Assembly: GCA_963524205.1 (NCBI GenBank)
Contig: CAURED010000006.1
Span: 62,001-126,000, forward strand
Direction of reading: 5' to 3'
Length of the DNA: 64,000 bases
Origin: Aminipila sp963524205
GTDB taxonomy: Bacteria > Bacillota > Clostridia > Peptostreptococcales > Anaerovoracaceae
The notes beneath the pieces are model-generated. The model was not told where the DNA came from. It saw nothing but the letters and a program-made list of their open reading frames with translations, and ran no database searches. Both the position numbers and the translations under genes were made by a program. Positions 1 through 8,917 of the stretch are shown one piece after another; positions within the stretch are counted from its first letter, which is position 1; each line of letters starts with the position of its first letter.

Positions 1-99
1 GCAATAGATGGAACAAAAAGTGGAGATGGAATGAGAGTGAGGCTAGATAGGTATTTAAAAAATAATTTAAGTAACAAAAGTTCCGAAACAACCAAATAG
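1..99 (+). CDS. C-terminal end of an unidentified prophage gene (partial)
   Basis: The frame is open from the first base and stops with TAG at 97-99, giving the last 32 residues of a protein whose start lies outside the window. The tail is basic and ends in a Ser/Thr/Lys-rich stretch. Position suggests a prophage early or middle gene, but there is too little sequence to name a family. Confidence 0.4.
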   Translation, partial: AIDGTKSGDGMRVRLDRYLKNNLSNKSSETTK

Positions 100-192
100 A
101 TAATTTGAAGTTATGCATAAAATACCATTTATTTCTAGTTTGAATTATGATAGTATATTTAATTAAATATACTTTTGAAATGGGAGCAGATA

Positions 193-744
193 ATGTTTTT
201 AGATATTACAAATAATTGGAAAAAAGATTATAAAAAGATAGCCGAAGATGAATATAAAATTTTTGGTATAGAAACTTATATAATTAAGGATGGTGAATTT
301 AATTCTACTAGAATAAACCAAATACGAAAAGATCTACAAAATACTAATGACGATAATTTATTAAAATTAAAATTAGTTGCACAGAGGCTAAAAATTAAAT
401 ATGATCCAAATTTAGTACTCTCGATTGATTCTGCCATAACTACATTAACGTCTATTTCAATAGTAATATTTTCAATGATAATAGGATTTTTTAATATTAT
501 AGATGACAGAATTACAATTTGTTTTTTTGTGATAATGCTAGCCATGATGGAAATATTTTTTCTAGTATGCATTAGTAAATCTAAGATAGAGATAGAAAAA
601 AAGATAAAAGTATATACAGAAACTTTTGCTTTTTATACTTTTTATGAATCATTAATACATGAAGAAATTGAAAGACGAAAGAAGTTACACACACTAAAAT
701 CAAGACAACGTAAAGACTTTATTCTTAAACGTCACAGAAAATAA
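193..744 (+). CDS. Two-helix membrane protein of unknown function, prophage
   Basis: I do not recognise the family. The 183-residue product has a hydrophilic N-terminal half (to about residue 80), two adjacent hydrophobic segments (about 83-107 and 112-132), and a basic C-terminus rich in Lys and Arg. The ATG at 193 has GGGAG six bases upstream and is preferred to an in-frame TTG at 175. It lies just before the DNA methyltransferase and HNH/terminase genes and is very AT-rich. The layout, a soluble domain plus a helical hairpin, would suit a lysogenic cargo or superinfection-exclusion protein, but that is inference only. Confidence 0.6.
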   Translation: MFLDITNNWKKDYKKIAEDEYKIFGIETYIIKDGEFNSTRINQIRKDLQNTNDDNLLKLKLVAQRLKIKYDPNLVLSIDSAITTLTSISIVIFSMIIGFFNIIDDRITICFFVIMLAMMEIFFLVCISKSKIEIEKKIKVYTETFAFYTFYESLIHEEIERRKKLHTLKSRQRKDFILKRHRK

Positions 745-805
745 AAAGAGTTTTTATAAATATTCGCAATGTTCGTTTTTAAAATGATAACATGATATTA
801 AGCAG

Positions 806-831
806 GAGCAGCTCGAAAGGGTTGCTCTTTT
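806..831 (+). terminator. Intrinsic terminator
   Basis: GAGCAGC pairs with GTTGCTC across an 8-base loop and is followed by TTTTGTT. It separates the membrane-protein gene from the methyltransferase. Confidence 0.55.
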
Positions 832-870
832 GTTGTACAAGGAATCTCGCAAAATAACCAGGAAAGGAAC

Positions 871-1602
871 TTGATTACTATTTTAAACAAAATTTATAAC
901 ATGGAGTGTATTGAAGGAATGAATCTAATAAAAGATAATTCAATCGATATGATTCTTTGCGATCTTCCATATGGAACAACAGATTGTAAATGGGATAGTG
1001 TTATTCCATTTGACCAACTATGGAAACAATATAACCGGATAATTAAAGGCAATGGAGCAATAGTACTAACAGCTGCACAGCCTTTTACAACAGCACTAAT
1101 ACAAAGCAATAGTAGAATGTTTAAGTATTGCTGGTATTGGATTAAAAATCAGCCAACAGGGTTTCCTTTTGCAAAGTATCAACCTATGCGTTGTGTTGAA
1201 GAAATTGCTGTATTTTATAAAAACCTTCCAAGATATACTCCACAAGGGTTAATCAAATTAGATAAGCCAATAAAAAATAAAGGCAAGATAACAGAAGGTG
1301 GGATATATAGGGCTGAAACTTTAAGTAAAGATACCGAAACTTATTACACTAATTATCCAAGGCAGACATTAGACTTCAAGTGTGAAAGAGGGTTACATCC
1401 CACACAAAAGCCAGTAGCACTCTTTGAGTATTTAATTAAGACATATACAAACAAGGGGGATGTGGTATTAGATAATTGTATAGGTAGTGGAACTACAGCA
1501 GTAGCTTGTATAAATACAGGCAGGCAGTTTGTAGGATTTGAACAGGAGGAAAAGTATTATGAAACAACCTTAGAGAGAATAGCAAGAATAAGTAAGGTGT
1601 GA
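871..1602 (+). CDS. Prophage site-specific DNA methyltransferase (N6-adenine/N4-cytosine type)
   Basis: This 243-residue enzyme transfers a methyl group from S-adenosylmethionine to an amino group on DNA. The catalytic motif IV is DLPYG (about residues 31-35) near the N-terminus, and the AdoMet-binding motif I is DNCIGSGTT (about 203-211) near the C-terminus; this order marks a beta-class enzyme. The conserved HPTQKP before motif I is also present. The start is TTG with AGGAAAGGA just upstream. No restriction endonuclease partner is adjacent, so it is probably an orphan phage methylase protecting phage DNA or marking packaging/replication sites. It almost abuts the HNH gene. Confidence 0.9.
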   Translation: MITILNKIYNMECIEGMNLIKDNSIDMILCDLPYGTTDCKWDSVIPFDQLWKQYNRIIKGNGAIVLTAAQPFTTALIQSNSRMFKYCWYWIKNQPTGFPFAKYQPMRCVEEIAVFYKNLPRYTPQGLIKLDKPIKNKGKITEGGIYRAETLSKDTETYYTNYPRQTLDFKCERGLHPTQKPVALFEYLIKTYTNKGDVVLDNCIGSGTTAVACINTGRQFVGFEQEEKYYETTLERIARISKV

Positions 1603-1604
1603 TT

Positions 1605-1952
1605 ATGAAACAAGAGGACATTAACTTTGTAATAGAATGCATAAAGAATAATGCCATGTATGTATTTTACACATGGTCAAAGTGGCTGAAGCTAAGAAAG
1701 GAAATCCTCATTGAAGATAAGTGTGAGTGCCAGAAGTGCAAGAGCAGAGGCAGATATAAAAGGGCTGTTGTAGTTCATCATGTAAATCATGTAAAGAAGC
1801 ATTCGGAGTTAGCGCTAGAAAAGTATTATACAGATACCTTTGGAAATAGAAAGAGACAGCTTGTATCGCTATGCAAGGCTTGCCATGAAGAAGAGCATCC
1901 GGAAAGGTTTAAGAAAAAGAAAGAAATGCCTTTGACAGAAGAACGGTGGTGA
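1605..1952 (+). CDS. Phage HNH endonuclease
   Basis: The 115-residue protein has a zinc-ribbon-like CxxC (in ECQKCKSRG), the HNH core HHVNHV, and a second CxxCH (CKACHEE). This is the compact HNH nuclease that sits next to terminase in many cos-type long-tailed phages and is known to assist terminase cleavage. The ATG at 1605 has AAGGTG five bases upstream and is preferred to a GTG at 1599 that overlaps the methyltransferase stop. The terminase small subunit begins about 100 bases downstream. Confidence 0.9.
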   Translation: MKQEDINFVIECIKNNAMYVFYTWSKWLKLRKEILIEDKCECQKCKSRGRYKRAVVVHHVNHVKKHSELALEKYYTDTFGNRKRQLVSLCKACHEEEHPERFKKKKEMPLTEERW

Positions 1953-2059
1953 AGATATACCCCCGGTCAAAATAAAATGGATTTTAATTTTGATGTTCTT
2001 TACTCAGTAGGGTTCTTGACAATCTGGAGCGAATCGCGCATGTAAGGGGGGTGGTCTAA
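1953..2059 (+). other. Candidate cos (packaging start) region between HNH and terminase genes
   Basis: This short non-coding gap carries a C-run ACCCCCGG near 1958-1966 and a G-run AAGGGGGG near 2044-2051. In cos phages with an HNH gene beside terminase, the cohesive-end site usually lies here. The assignment rests on position and G/C-run composition only. Confidence 0.3.
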
Positions 2060-2416
2060 ATGGCAGCAAAAAAAAGTTCAGCAAATAAAAAGCTACTACT
2101 ATATACAAGAAAAAAAATATATAAAGATATTAAGAAAGATTTGCTAGAACAGCTAGAATTAAATGGCACTTTAGGCGCCTTTTACACCGATTTAATAGAC
2201 GATTATATGGATTTTTGGGTAACTAAGTGCATGCTTATTGAGGATATTCACGAAAGAGGACCTACAGTTGAGTATGATAATGGCGGTGGTCAGAAAGGCA
2301 AAAAGAAGAATGATTCCATAGAACAATTAATAAAGGTGAATGCTCAGATGATGAGGATATTATCAGAGATAGGAATTAAACCATCTGATTCAGTAGGTGA
2401 TGAAAGTGACTTGTAA
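2060..2416 (+). CDS. Phage terminase small subunit, P27-like
   Basis: The 118-residue, Lys-rich protein recognises phage DNA for packaging and recruits the large subunit. It matches the P27 family in size, helical content and position immediately before the large subunit. The C-terminal half carries the family-like pattern of an RGP...YDNGG segment followed by a helix ending in ..LSEIGIKPSD. The start has AAGGGGGG upstream. Its 3' end overlaps the large-subunit start by 17 bases, which indicates coupled translation. Confidence 0.8.
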   Translation: MAAKKSSANKKLLLYTRKKIYKDIKKDLLEQLELNGTLGAFYTDLIDDYMDFWVTKCMLIEDIHERGPTVEYDNGGGQKGKKKNDSIEQLIKVNAQMMRILSEIGIKPSDSVGDESDL

Positions 2417-4085
2417 AAAGTTAAATCCCCACATACAAAGATGGATTGACATTGTAGAACATGATGAAATAAAGTGTTGTAAAGAACAAAAGCAACTTAT
2501 AAAGCTAATAAAGAAAAGTTTTGAAACTGAAGAGGTTTACACTGACGATGAACAGCTTGAAAAATATCTAAGTCTTTCTAAGTATTTGAAATATGATGTT
2601 GTTTTTGAATGGGAGGCTTTTTGTATTGCGCTGCATGACTGTACATATTGGAGAAATACAGGCGAACCAAGATGGCCGTTTTTCTTTGGAATGATGGGAA
2701 GAGGCAGCGGAAAAGATGGCTTTATAGCGCTAGATTCACTGTGTATGATTTCACCATATAACGGCATTCGTAGTTATGACGTTGATATATGTGCCAACAA
2801 TGAAGAACAGGCAATGAGACCTTTAAATGATTTACTTGAAGCCTTTGAAATGGACCCTAAAACTTGCAAAAAGTTAAAGAGATTTTTCAGATGGAATAAA
2901 ACACTGATGCAGTGTATAAGGCTCAAAGGTATGATTAAGGGCAGAACAAATAACCCTAAAGGTAGGGATGGAATGCGTTCTGGAAAAGTAGTTTTTAACG
3001 AAGTACATCAATACGAAAATTACGATAACATAAATGTCTTTGTAACTGGACTTGGTAAAAAACCTCACCCAAGAAGAACTATAGTTACAACAAATGGTGA
3101 TGTGAGGGAAGGCCCTCTTGATGATTACTTGTCAGATGCCGAGGCTATACTTAAAGGAGCTGAACCAGACAATGGAATGCTGCCTTTTATCTGCCGGCTT
3201 GATGATGTTGAAGAGGTTCATGATCCTGATAATTGGACAAAAGCAATTCCGTCATTAAAACATTTGCCGCACTTGTTTGGCGAAATAAAACTTGAATATA
3301 TCACATGGAAAAAGAACCCCGCATCACTTCCAGCATTTATGACTAAGAGATTTAACCGTCCTTCTGGCAGAAATGATCTACAAATTACAGAGTGGAAAAA
3401 TATTGAAGCAACGAAAAGAGAATTGCCAGTCCTAGAAGGATGGATTTGCATCGCAGGCATAGACTATGCAACACTAAATGACTGGGCTGCTGTGAATTTG
3501 CATTTTGTCAGAGGGGAAGAACGCTTTGACATTAACCATGCTTGGATATGTTCAAATTCAAATGATTTACCAAGAATAAAAGCTCCGTGGAGAACATGGG
3601 TTGATGAAAGTGAAATAGAGGTGACGTTGGTCGATGATTTAGAAATAAACCCCGATCTCATATCTGGATATATTGAAGAGGCTATGCATAAATACTATGT
3701 AAAAAAGGTGGCATTAGACAATCACAGATATGCACTTCTTAAAAGGTCACTGGAAAGGATAGGATTTTCAGGTAAAGATAAATTAGTTTTAATAAGGCCA
3801 TCGGATATTATGAGGATAGCTCCAGTAATTATAAGCTGCTTTAATAGGCAGCTTTTTACGTGGGGAAATTCTCCACATTTAAGGTGGGCCGCCAATAATA
3901 CAAAACTTGTAAAGTCTGGGAAGAAAGAAGGAACAGACACAGGAAATTACTATTTTGCAAAGATTGAAAGTAAGAGCAGAAAAACGGATCCGTTTATGGC
4001 ACTAGTCGCTTCAATGATTTGTGAAGACGATTTAGGAAACGGAGGGGTGCTGGAAGTGCCAGATGAGGGGCCGGTTGGATATTAA
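2400..4085 (+). CDS. Phage terminase large subunit
   Basis: This is the packaging motor and headful/cos nuclease of the prophage (561 residues). The N-terminal ATPase has a Walker-A-like GRGSGKDG (about residue 100) and a Walker-B-like VVFNEVHQYE (about 199), where Asn replaces the usual first acidic residue. The C-terminal RNase-H-like nuclease supplies acidic residues in AGIDYA (about 355) and DPFMALV (about 530). I took the ATG at 2400; an in-frame GTG at 2397 is equally close to the TAGGTG site. Its 3' end overlaps the upstream extension of the portal frame. Confidence 0.92.
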   Translation: MKVTCKKLNPHIQRWIDIVEHDEIKCCKEQKQLIKLIKKSFETEEVYTDDEQLEKYLSLSKYLKYDVVFEWEAFCIALHDCTYWRNTGEPRWPFFFGMMGRGSGKDGFIALDSLCMISPYNGIRSYDVDICANNEEQAMRPLNDLLEAFEMDPKTCKKLKRFFRWNKTLMQCIRLKGMIKGRTNNPKGRDGMRSGKVVFNEVHQYENYDNINVFVTGLGKKPHPRRTIVTTNGDVREGPLDDYLSDAEAILKGAEPDNGMLPFICRLDDVEEVHDPDNWTKAIPSLKHLPHLFGEIKLEYITWKKNPASLPAFMTKRFNRPSGRNDLQITEWKNIEATKRELPVLEGWICIAGIDYATLNDWAAVNLHFVRGEERFDINHAWICSNSNDLPRIKAPWRTWVDESEIEVTLVDDLEINPDLISGYIEEAMHKYYVKKVALDNHRYALLKRSLERIGFSGKDKLVLIRPSDIMRIAPVIISCFNRQLFTWGNSPHLRWAANNTKLVKSGKKEGTDTGNYYFAKIESKSRKTDPFMALVASMICEDDLGNGGVLEVPDEGPVGY

Positions 4086-4104
4086 ATACTTGGAGGTGGT
4101 AAGC

Positions 4105-5259
4105 ATGAGTATAAAAGCGTGGATAAGTAAATTGATTGGGGCAGGCGGAGATATGACAGAAATTACTATGGAAGAAATAATAGGTACCGCCGGAGAAATT
4201 TATGTAAGAGAGCTTGCCTTCTGGGCATGTGTAAATGTAGTTGCAAATGCTGTCAGTAAATGTGAGTTTAAAACATACGTGAAAGGCAAAGAAACCAAAG
4301 GAGCAGAATACTATCTTTGGAATTATGAGCCAAATAAGAATCAGAACAGCACCCAATTCATAAAAAAATGGATATATAAGCTGTTTAGGGAAAATGAAGT
4401 TCTCATTATCGAAAATGGCGGACAACTTCTTGTAGCGGATTCATTTTCTACAAAGGAATATGCGTTATATGAAAATATCTTCACTGGAGTCAGGGTTGGA
4501 GAATACACCTTCAATAAGTCATTTAAGCAATCAGAGGTTTTATATTACAAGCTCGCTGAAAAAAATATGTTTAGAGTTACCGCAGGTATTTATAACGGAT
4601 ACAAAAAACTTCTCGCATACGGAATGAAAAGTTATCAAAAAAGCCGTGGACGAAGAGGTATCTTAAAAGTTGATACGATGCAGTATACGGCTGATAAAGA
4701 GAAATATAAACGGCTTATAAATGAAGATTTTAAAGCTTTTTTTGAAGCAGAAAATGGCATCATGCCACTATTTGACGGATATGAATATACGGAATTAGAT
4801 GGCAAAACTTATAACAATGACTCTACAAGAGATATAAGGGCCATGATTGATGATATTACAGACTTCACAGCAAGAGGGTTCGGAATACCAGCGGCTTTAG
4901 TAAATGGAACTTCCGGAACAGAAAACGCTATTGAGCAGCTTCTTACTTTTTGCATTGATCCTTTAACGGATATGTTTGAAGAGGAAATTGTTCGTAAACG
5001 CTATGGAAGCAGAGCTTTGGAAGAGGGAACATATATTACAATTTATACAAATTGCATTAAACATATAGATTTACTTTCTGTGTCTACAGCAATCGATAAA
5101 CTGATAAGTTCCGGGGTATTTTGCGTTAACGACATTCTGAAGATGTGCAATGAAAGTACCATTGATGAAGAATGGGCCAATAAGCATTTTATAACTAAGA
5201 ATTATTCCTCAATAGAAGAACTATTGAAGGCAATTGAAGGAGGTGAAATAAAGATATGA
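4105..5259 (+). CDS. Phage portal protein, HK97 type
   Basis: The 384-residue protein forms the dodecameric ring through which DNA enters the head and to which the tail connects. Length and gene order (terminase, portal, protease, capsid) fit the HK97 family; the N-terminal segment around 'ELAFWACVNVVANAV' is the typical portal start of helical wing residues. The ATG at 4105 has TGGAGGTGG upstream, so the longer reading from 4063 is rejected. The stop overlaps the protease start by four bases. Confidence 0.88.
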   Translation: MSIKAWISKLIGAGGDMTEITMEEIIGTAGEIYVRELAFWACVNVVANAVSKCEFKTYVKGKETKGAEYYLWNYEPNKNQNSTQFIKKWIYKLFRENEVLIIENGGQLLVADSFSTKEYALYENIFTGVRVGEYTFNKSFKQSEVLYYKLAEKNMFRVTAGIYNGYKKLLAYGMKSYQKSRGRRGILKVDTMQYTADKEKYKRLINEDFKAFFEAENGIMPLFDGYEYTELDGKTYNNDSTRDIRAMIDDITDFTARGFGIPAALVNGTSGTENAIEQLLTFCIDPLTDMFEEEIVRKRYGSRALEEGTYITIYTNCIKHIDLLSVSTAIDKLISSGVFCVNDILKMCNESTIDEEWANKHFITKNYSSIEELLKAIEGGEIKI

Positions 5260-6002
5260 AAAAGTTCTACTCGTTAGTACAGGAAGATAGAAAAGCCGAA
5301 CTGATGATTTACGGTGATATTACATCGTGGGAATGGCTTGAAAGTGATGTTTCAAGTTATACATTGTCAAAGCAACTCGAAAACCTCGATGTGGATGAAG
5401 TCCACGTTTACATCAATTCATATGGTGGAGAAGTCGCTGAGGGGCTGGCCATATATAATGCATTGAGAAGGCACCAGGCAAAGGTTACAACCTATTGTGA
5501 TGGGTTTGCATGTTCTGCCGCAAGTGTTGTATTCATGGCCGGAGTCGAAAGGGTAATGGGAGGTTCATCACTGCTTTTGATTCATAATGCATGGACGTAC
5601 ACATCTGGCGATTCAAACAATCTTAGAAAAGAGGCGGAGGATTTGGAACAGATTACAAAAGCATCCATTCTTGCCTATATGAAATATGTCAATATTGAAG
5701 AGACACAGCTTAAGCAGATGATGGATGAAGAAAGCTGGATACTTCCACAGGAGGCTGTAGATATGGGATTCGCAACAAGAATTGCAGAAGCACAAGAAGA
5801 AGGACAGCCTTCACAAAGCGTAAAGTATTCTCTGCTAAATCTTATTAAGAACAAAAAACAGCCAAAAGAAGAATTAACTGCTGCTAAGATTGCTGATGTG
5901 GTAGTAGAAAAATTAACACAAAGCATAGCTGAAGAACCTAAAAAAGATGAAGGTACACAAAGTAAAAAGTTATCAAAGTTTTTAAAAGGTCTAACCCAGT
6001 AA
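5256..6002 (+). CDS. ClpP-like prohead maturation protease
   Basis: The 248-residue serine protease trims the capsid scaffold during head assembly. It has the ClpP fold signatures: INSYGG (about residue 52-57), the nucleophile serine in GFACSAAS (about 88), and the catalytic histidine in LLIHNAW (about 112). The acidic member of the triad probably lies in the following helix near residue 130. The C-terminal 50 residues are charged and linker-like. Translational coupling to portal (ATGA-type overlap) and the position before capsid support the role. Confidence 0.92.
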   Translation: MKKFYSLVQEDRKAELMIYGDITSWEWLESDVSSYTLSKQLENLDVDEVHVYINSYGGEVAEGLAIYNALRRHQAKVTTYCDGFACSAASVVFMAGVERVMGGSSLLLIHNAWTYTSGDSNNLRKEAEDLEQITKASILAYMKYVNIEETQLKQMMDEESWILPQEAVDMGFATRIAEAQEEGQPSQSVKYSLLNLIKNKKQPKEELTAAKIADVVVEKLTQSIAEEPKKDEGTQSKKLSKFLKGLTQ

Positions 6003-6019
6003 GGAGAAAGGAAAAGACA

Positions 6020-7507
6020 ATGAAGAGTAAAGATATTTTAAATCAGGAAAGAATGGAAATCATGCAAAAAATGCAAAAGGCTATTGAAGAGGAAAACACG
6101 GAGCAATTTGCTCAGATGTTTGGCGAACTGGCCGACAACATTCAAAGTCAGGTAATGCACGAAGCTGAAGAATTTATGCAAAAAAATGATAATTCAATTT
6201 TAGGCGCAAGAGGTGTCAGAGTTCTAACAAGTCAAGAAAATAAATACTATGAAGCTGTTATAGAAGCCATGAGAACTTCAAATCCTAAACAGGCTCTTGC
6301 TGATCTTGATGTTACTATGCCGACAACAACCATTGATTCTGTTTTTGAGGATTTGCAGAATACCCACGAACTACTTAATGTGATCAATTTCCAAAACACT
6401 AGTGGATTAGTTGAAATGATTATAAACACAGGTTCACAGCAGCTTGCTACATGGGCTGCACTCACCGCAGAAATTGTAAAAGAATTGACCGGAGGCTTTA
6501 AGAAAGTGAAAATGTCTCAACATAAGCTTTCTGCTTTTCTTCCGGTTTGTAAAGCTATGTTAGATTTAGGACCAGTTTGGCTTGATAGATATGTAAGGCT
6601 TATACTCCAGGAAGCATCATATCTTGGGCTAGAAGAAGGTATTATCAACGGTACAGGAAAGGATATGCCTATTGGGATGAACAGAAAAGTGGGTGAAGGC
6701 GTAACTGTAACTGACGGTGTATACCCCATCAAAGACACAGTTAAAATCACTAGCCTTGATCCTATTGCCTATGGTGGTATTCTTGGAGGTATGGCAAAAA
6801 CACCAAATGGAAACATCAGAATAATTAAGAATGTTATTATGATTGTTAACCCAGTAGACTACCTAAGAAAAGTAATGCCTTCAACCACAGTAAGAAGCGC
6901 GGACGGCACCTATGTGAATAACGTGCTGCCTTTCCCAACGACAATTATTCAATCAATCCAGATTCCAGAAGGCAGAGCAATCATTGGATTGGGAGATAGA
7001 TATTTTATGGGGATAGGAACAGAGAAGTCTGGAAGAATTGAGTACTCTGACGAATACAGATTCTTAGAAGATGAAAGAATTTACCTTGTGAAGATGTATG
7101 GAAACGGAGAACCGCTTGACAATAACGCATTTACATATTGTGATATCAAAGATCTAGAACCTGCTATCTATGAGGTATTTGTAGCAAATACTGAGAGTGC
7201 AGCAATACCAACAAGTATAAAAAATATCTTTGATGCACGTTTGAGTGCATTAAGCATTGGAAGTTTAGAATTATCTCCGGGATTTAATAAATCCATTTTC
7301 TACTACACAGCAGCTACCACAAATGCAACAAATGTAATTACAGCAACCCCTATAGACGATGAAGCTACCATAGAAATACTTGTAAATGGAACAAAAGTTC
7401 AGAATGGAGCGGCAGCAACATGGATTGCCGGAAGCAATACCGTAGCAATTAACTTGGTTAGCGGAATAGAAACGGAAAAATACACTGTAATTGTTACTAA
7501 ATCCTAA
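6020..7507 (+). CDS. Major capsid protein, HK97 fold, with C-terminal cadherin-like domain
   Basis: This 495-residue protein builds the icosahedral head. Residues 1 to about 70 are Met/Glu/Gln-rich and helical, like the scaffold-like delta domain that the upstream protease removes. Residues about 75-400 are the HK97-fold shell domain. From about 405 to 495 there is an extra beta-rich domain with the 'LSALSIGSLELSPGF...YTAATTNAT' pattern of the cadherin-like/Ig-like domain common on surface proteins. The RBS AAGGAGAAAGG precedes the ATG. The extra domain is probably displayed outside the shell. Confidence 0.92.
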   Translation: MKSKDILNQERMEIMQKMQKAIEEENTEQFAQMFGELADNIQSQVMHEAEEFMQKNDNSILGARGVRVLTSQENKYYEAVIEAMRTSNPKQALADLDVTMPTTTIDSVFEDLQNTHELLNVINFQNTSGLVEMIINTGSQQLATWAALTAEIVKELTGGFKKVKMSQHKLSAFLPVCKAMLDLGPVWLDRYVRLILQEASYLGLEEGIINGTGKDMPIGMNRKVGEGVTVTDGVYPIKDTVKITSLDPIAYGGILGGMAKTPNGNIRIIKNVIMIVNPVDYLRKVMPSTTVRSADGTYVNNVLPFPTTIIQSIQIPEGRAIIGLGDRYFMGIGTEKSGRIEYSDEYRFLEDERIYLVKMYGNGEPLDNNAFTYCDIKDLEPAIYEVFVANTESAAIPTSIKNIFDARLSALSIGSLELSPGFNKSIFYYTAATTNATNVITATPIDDEATIEILVNGTKVQNGAAATWIAGSNTVAINLVSGIETEKYTVIVTKS

Positions 7508-7524
7508 TTTAGGAGGAGGTTAAA

Positions 7525-7836
7525 ATGGCAGTAAATACACAACTAATTAAAGATGTTAAGGATTATTTAGATATAACTTGGGAATTGGATGAAGCCGGCG
7601 AATCAAAACTCGCCGGCATTGTCATTAGAGGAATGCATTACTTAGATGGCATTGCAGGGGAAGCACTTGATTATTCATTAGAAGAAACACAGAAAGCCTT
7701 ATTGCTTGATTATGTAAGATATGTTAGGAGCAGCGCTTTGGACGAATTCCAGTCTAATTATAAAAGTGAGCTTTTATCTTTGCAAATTTCCAGGGAGGTG
7801 AAGAGGTATGATACAAAAGAAAACACAGACGTTTAA
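7525..7836 (+). CDS. Head-tail connector (adaptor) protein, gp6-like
   Basis: The 103-residue, helical, acidic protein follows the capsid gene, as the first head-completion (adaptor) protein does in HK97-like phages. The pattern of an N-terminal helix (IKDVKDYLDITWE), a turn rich in Gly/Glu and a hydrophobic helix with Tyr-Val-Arg-Tyr is typical of the gp6 fold. A very strong AGGAGGAGG site precedes it. Its stop overlaps the next gene by 29 bases. Confidence 0.75.
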   Translation: MAVNTQLIKDVKDYLDITWELDEAGESKLAGIVIRGMHYLDGIAGEALDYSLEETQKALLLDYVRYVRSSALDEFQSNYKSELLSLQISREVKRYDTKENTDV

Positions 7837-8161
7837 TGATGGTAATGTATCAATTTATGAAGTAATAGATGTGGCCCAACCTGGGAGAAAAACAGTGAAG
7901 AAGTTAAGATTTAAAAATACTCTCAACTATGAAAATCGCACTGTAGGCGTTACACGGTTTTATACTGCCATGCAAAGTAATGTCAAGATAGCTTATTTAA
8001 TCAGATGCCCTTTTATATCTGGCGTATCAACAAATGATGTTGCTGTACTTCAGGATGGCTGCCAGTATGATATAAAGCAAGCACAGAAACCAACAGATGT
8101 GGAGATATCAGTTATGGACTTAACACTGGAAAGAATAGGGAATGCGTATGGATATGTTTAA
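7808..8161 (+). CDS. Phage head closure (stopper) protein
   Basis: A 117-residue beta-rich protein in the position of the head-closure/stopper gene (SPP1 gp16 type), between the adaptor and the tail-completion genes. The start ATG lies inside the end of the connector gene with AGGTGAAGAGG upstream. Assignment is mainly from gene order and size; no single diagnostic motif is visible. Confidence 0.65.
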   Translation: MIQKKTQTFNDGNVSIYEVIDVAQPGRKTVKKLRFKNTLNYENRTVGVTRFYTAMQSNVKIAYLIRCPFISGVSTNDVAVLQDGCQYDIKQAQKPTDVEISVMDLTLERIGNAYGYV

Positions 8162-8468
8162 TAAACTTATTAATACACTGCTTACTGTCACAGATAATGT
8201 CGGTCATTATGAAGCATTCAAGGAAACGGATCAATATATCGTATGGGCAGAGGATGGGCAGGGCGCTTCACTTTATGCAGATGGGGTTATGAAAAATCAA
8301 TCTGTTACCGGAACGGTTGACTATTTTACAACTGTTGAGGGAGACGAAAACTATAACAAAATACAGAATGCCTTGAAAAATGCAGAAATCCCTTTTAAAC
8401 TTAATTCCATTCAATATGAAGAGGATACTGGGTATATCCACTACGAATGGGTATGGGAGATGATTTAG
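8148..8468 (+). CDS. Probable tail terminator/tail-completion protein
   Basis: The 106-residue acidic protein lies between head closure and the HK97 gp10-like gene, where the tail terminator or a related completion factor is found. I chose ATG 8148 because AGGG at 8137-8140 is seven bases upstream; the ATG at 8142 is too close. It overlaps the previous gene by 14 bases and its stop shares a base with the next start. Function is inferred from order only. Confidence 0.5.
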   Translation: MDMFNKLINTLLTVTDNVGHYEAFKETDQYIVWAEDGQGASLYADGVMKNQSVTGTVDYFTTVEGDENYNKIQNALKNAEIPFKLNSIQYEEDTGYIHYEWVWEMI

Positions 8469-8908
8469 TGGCTAAAATGACATTTAAAGTTGCTGATGAA
8501 TATGCCCTGAAACTTTCAAGACTTGCAACAGAGTCAGATAAAATTGCGCAAAAAGCAATTTATGCGGGAGCCAAAATTGTTGCAGATGAAATGAAGGCAA
8601 ATTTAAAAAGCGTTTTATCTTCTGATCAACAAGGAAATTTGATAGGGGCTATGGGTATTGCGCCAATTGAAAAAGACAATCAAGGCGATTGGAATACCAA
8701 GATAGGATTTGATGGATATAGCGGAAAAGCGTATAAAGGTTTCCCTAAAGGCACACCGAATCAATTAAAAGCCCGGGCCCTTGAAAGCGGAACTACCAAG
8801 CAAAGGAAAAGACCATTTGCGAGGCCCGCAGTATATAAAACTAAGAAAAAAGTGCAGGATAAAATGGCAGAGATAATAGACTCTGAAACTGCAAAAACGA
8901 TGAGATAG
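8468..8908 (+). CDS. HK97 gp10-like tail-completion protein
   Basis: The 146-residue basic protein has a long N-terminal helix (KIAQKAIYAGAKIVADEMKANL) followed by an open segment and a C-terminal 'RPFARPAVYKTKKKV' motif, the hallmark of the HK97 gp10/head-tail joining family. The GTG at 8468 has GGGAGA seven bases upstream and overlaps the previous TAG by one base; the longer reading from 8447 is rejected. Confidence 0.8.
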   Translation: MAKMTFKVADEYALKLSRLATESDKIAQKAIYAGAKIVADEMKANLKSVLSSDQQGNLIGAMGIAPIEKDNQGDWNTKIGFDGYSGKAYKGFPKGTPNQLKARALESGTTKQRKRPFARPAVYKTKKKVQDKMAEIIDSETAKTMR

Positions 8909-8917
8909 GAGGAAAAT

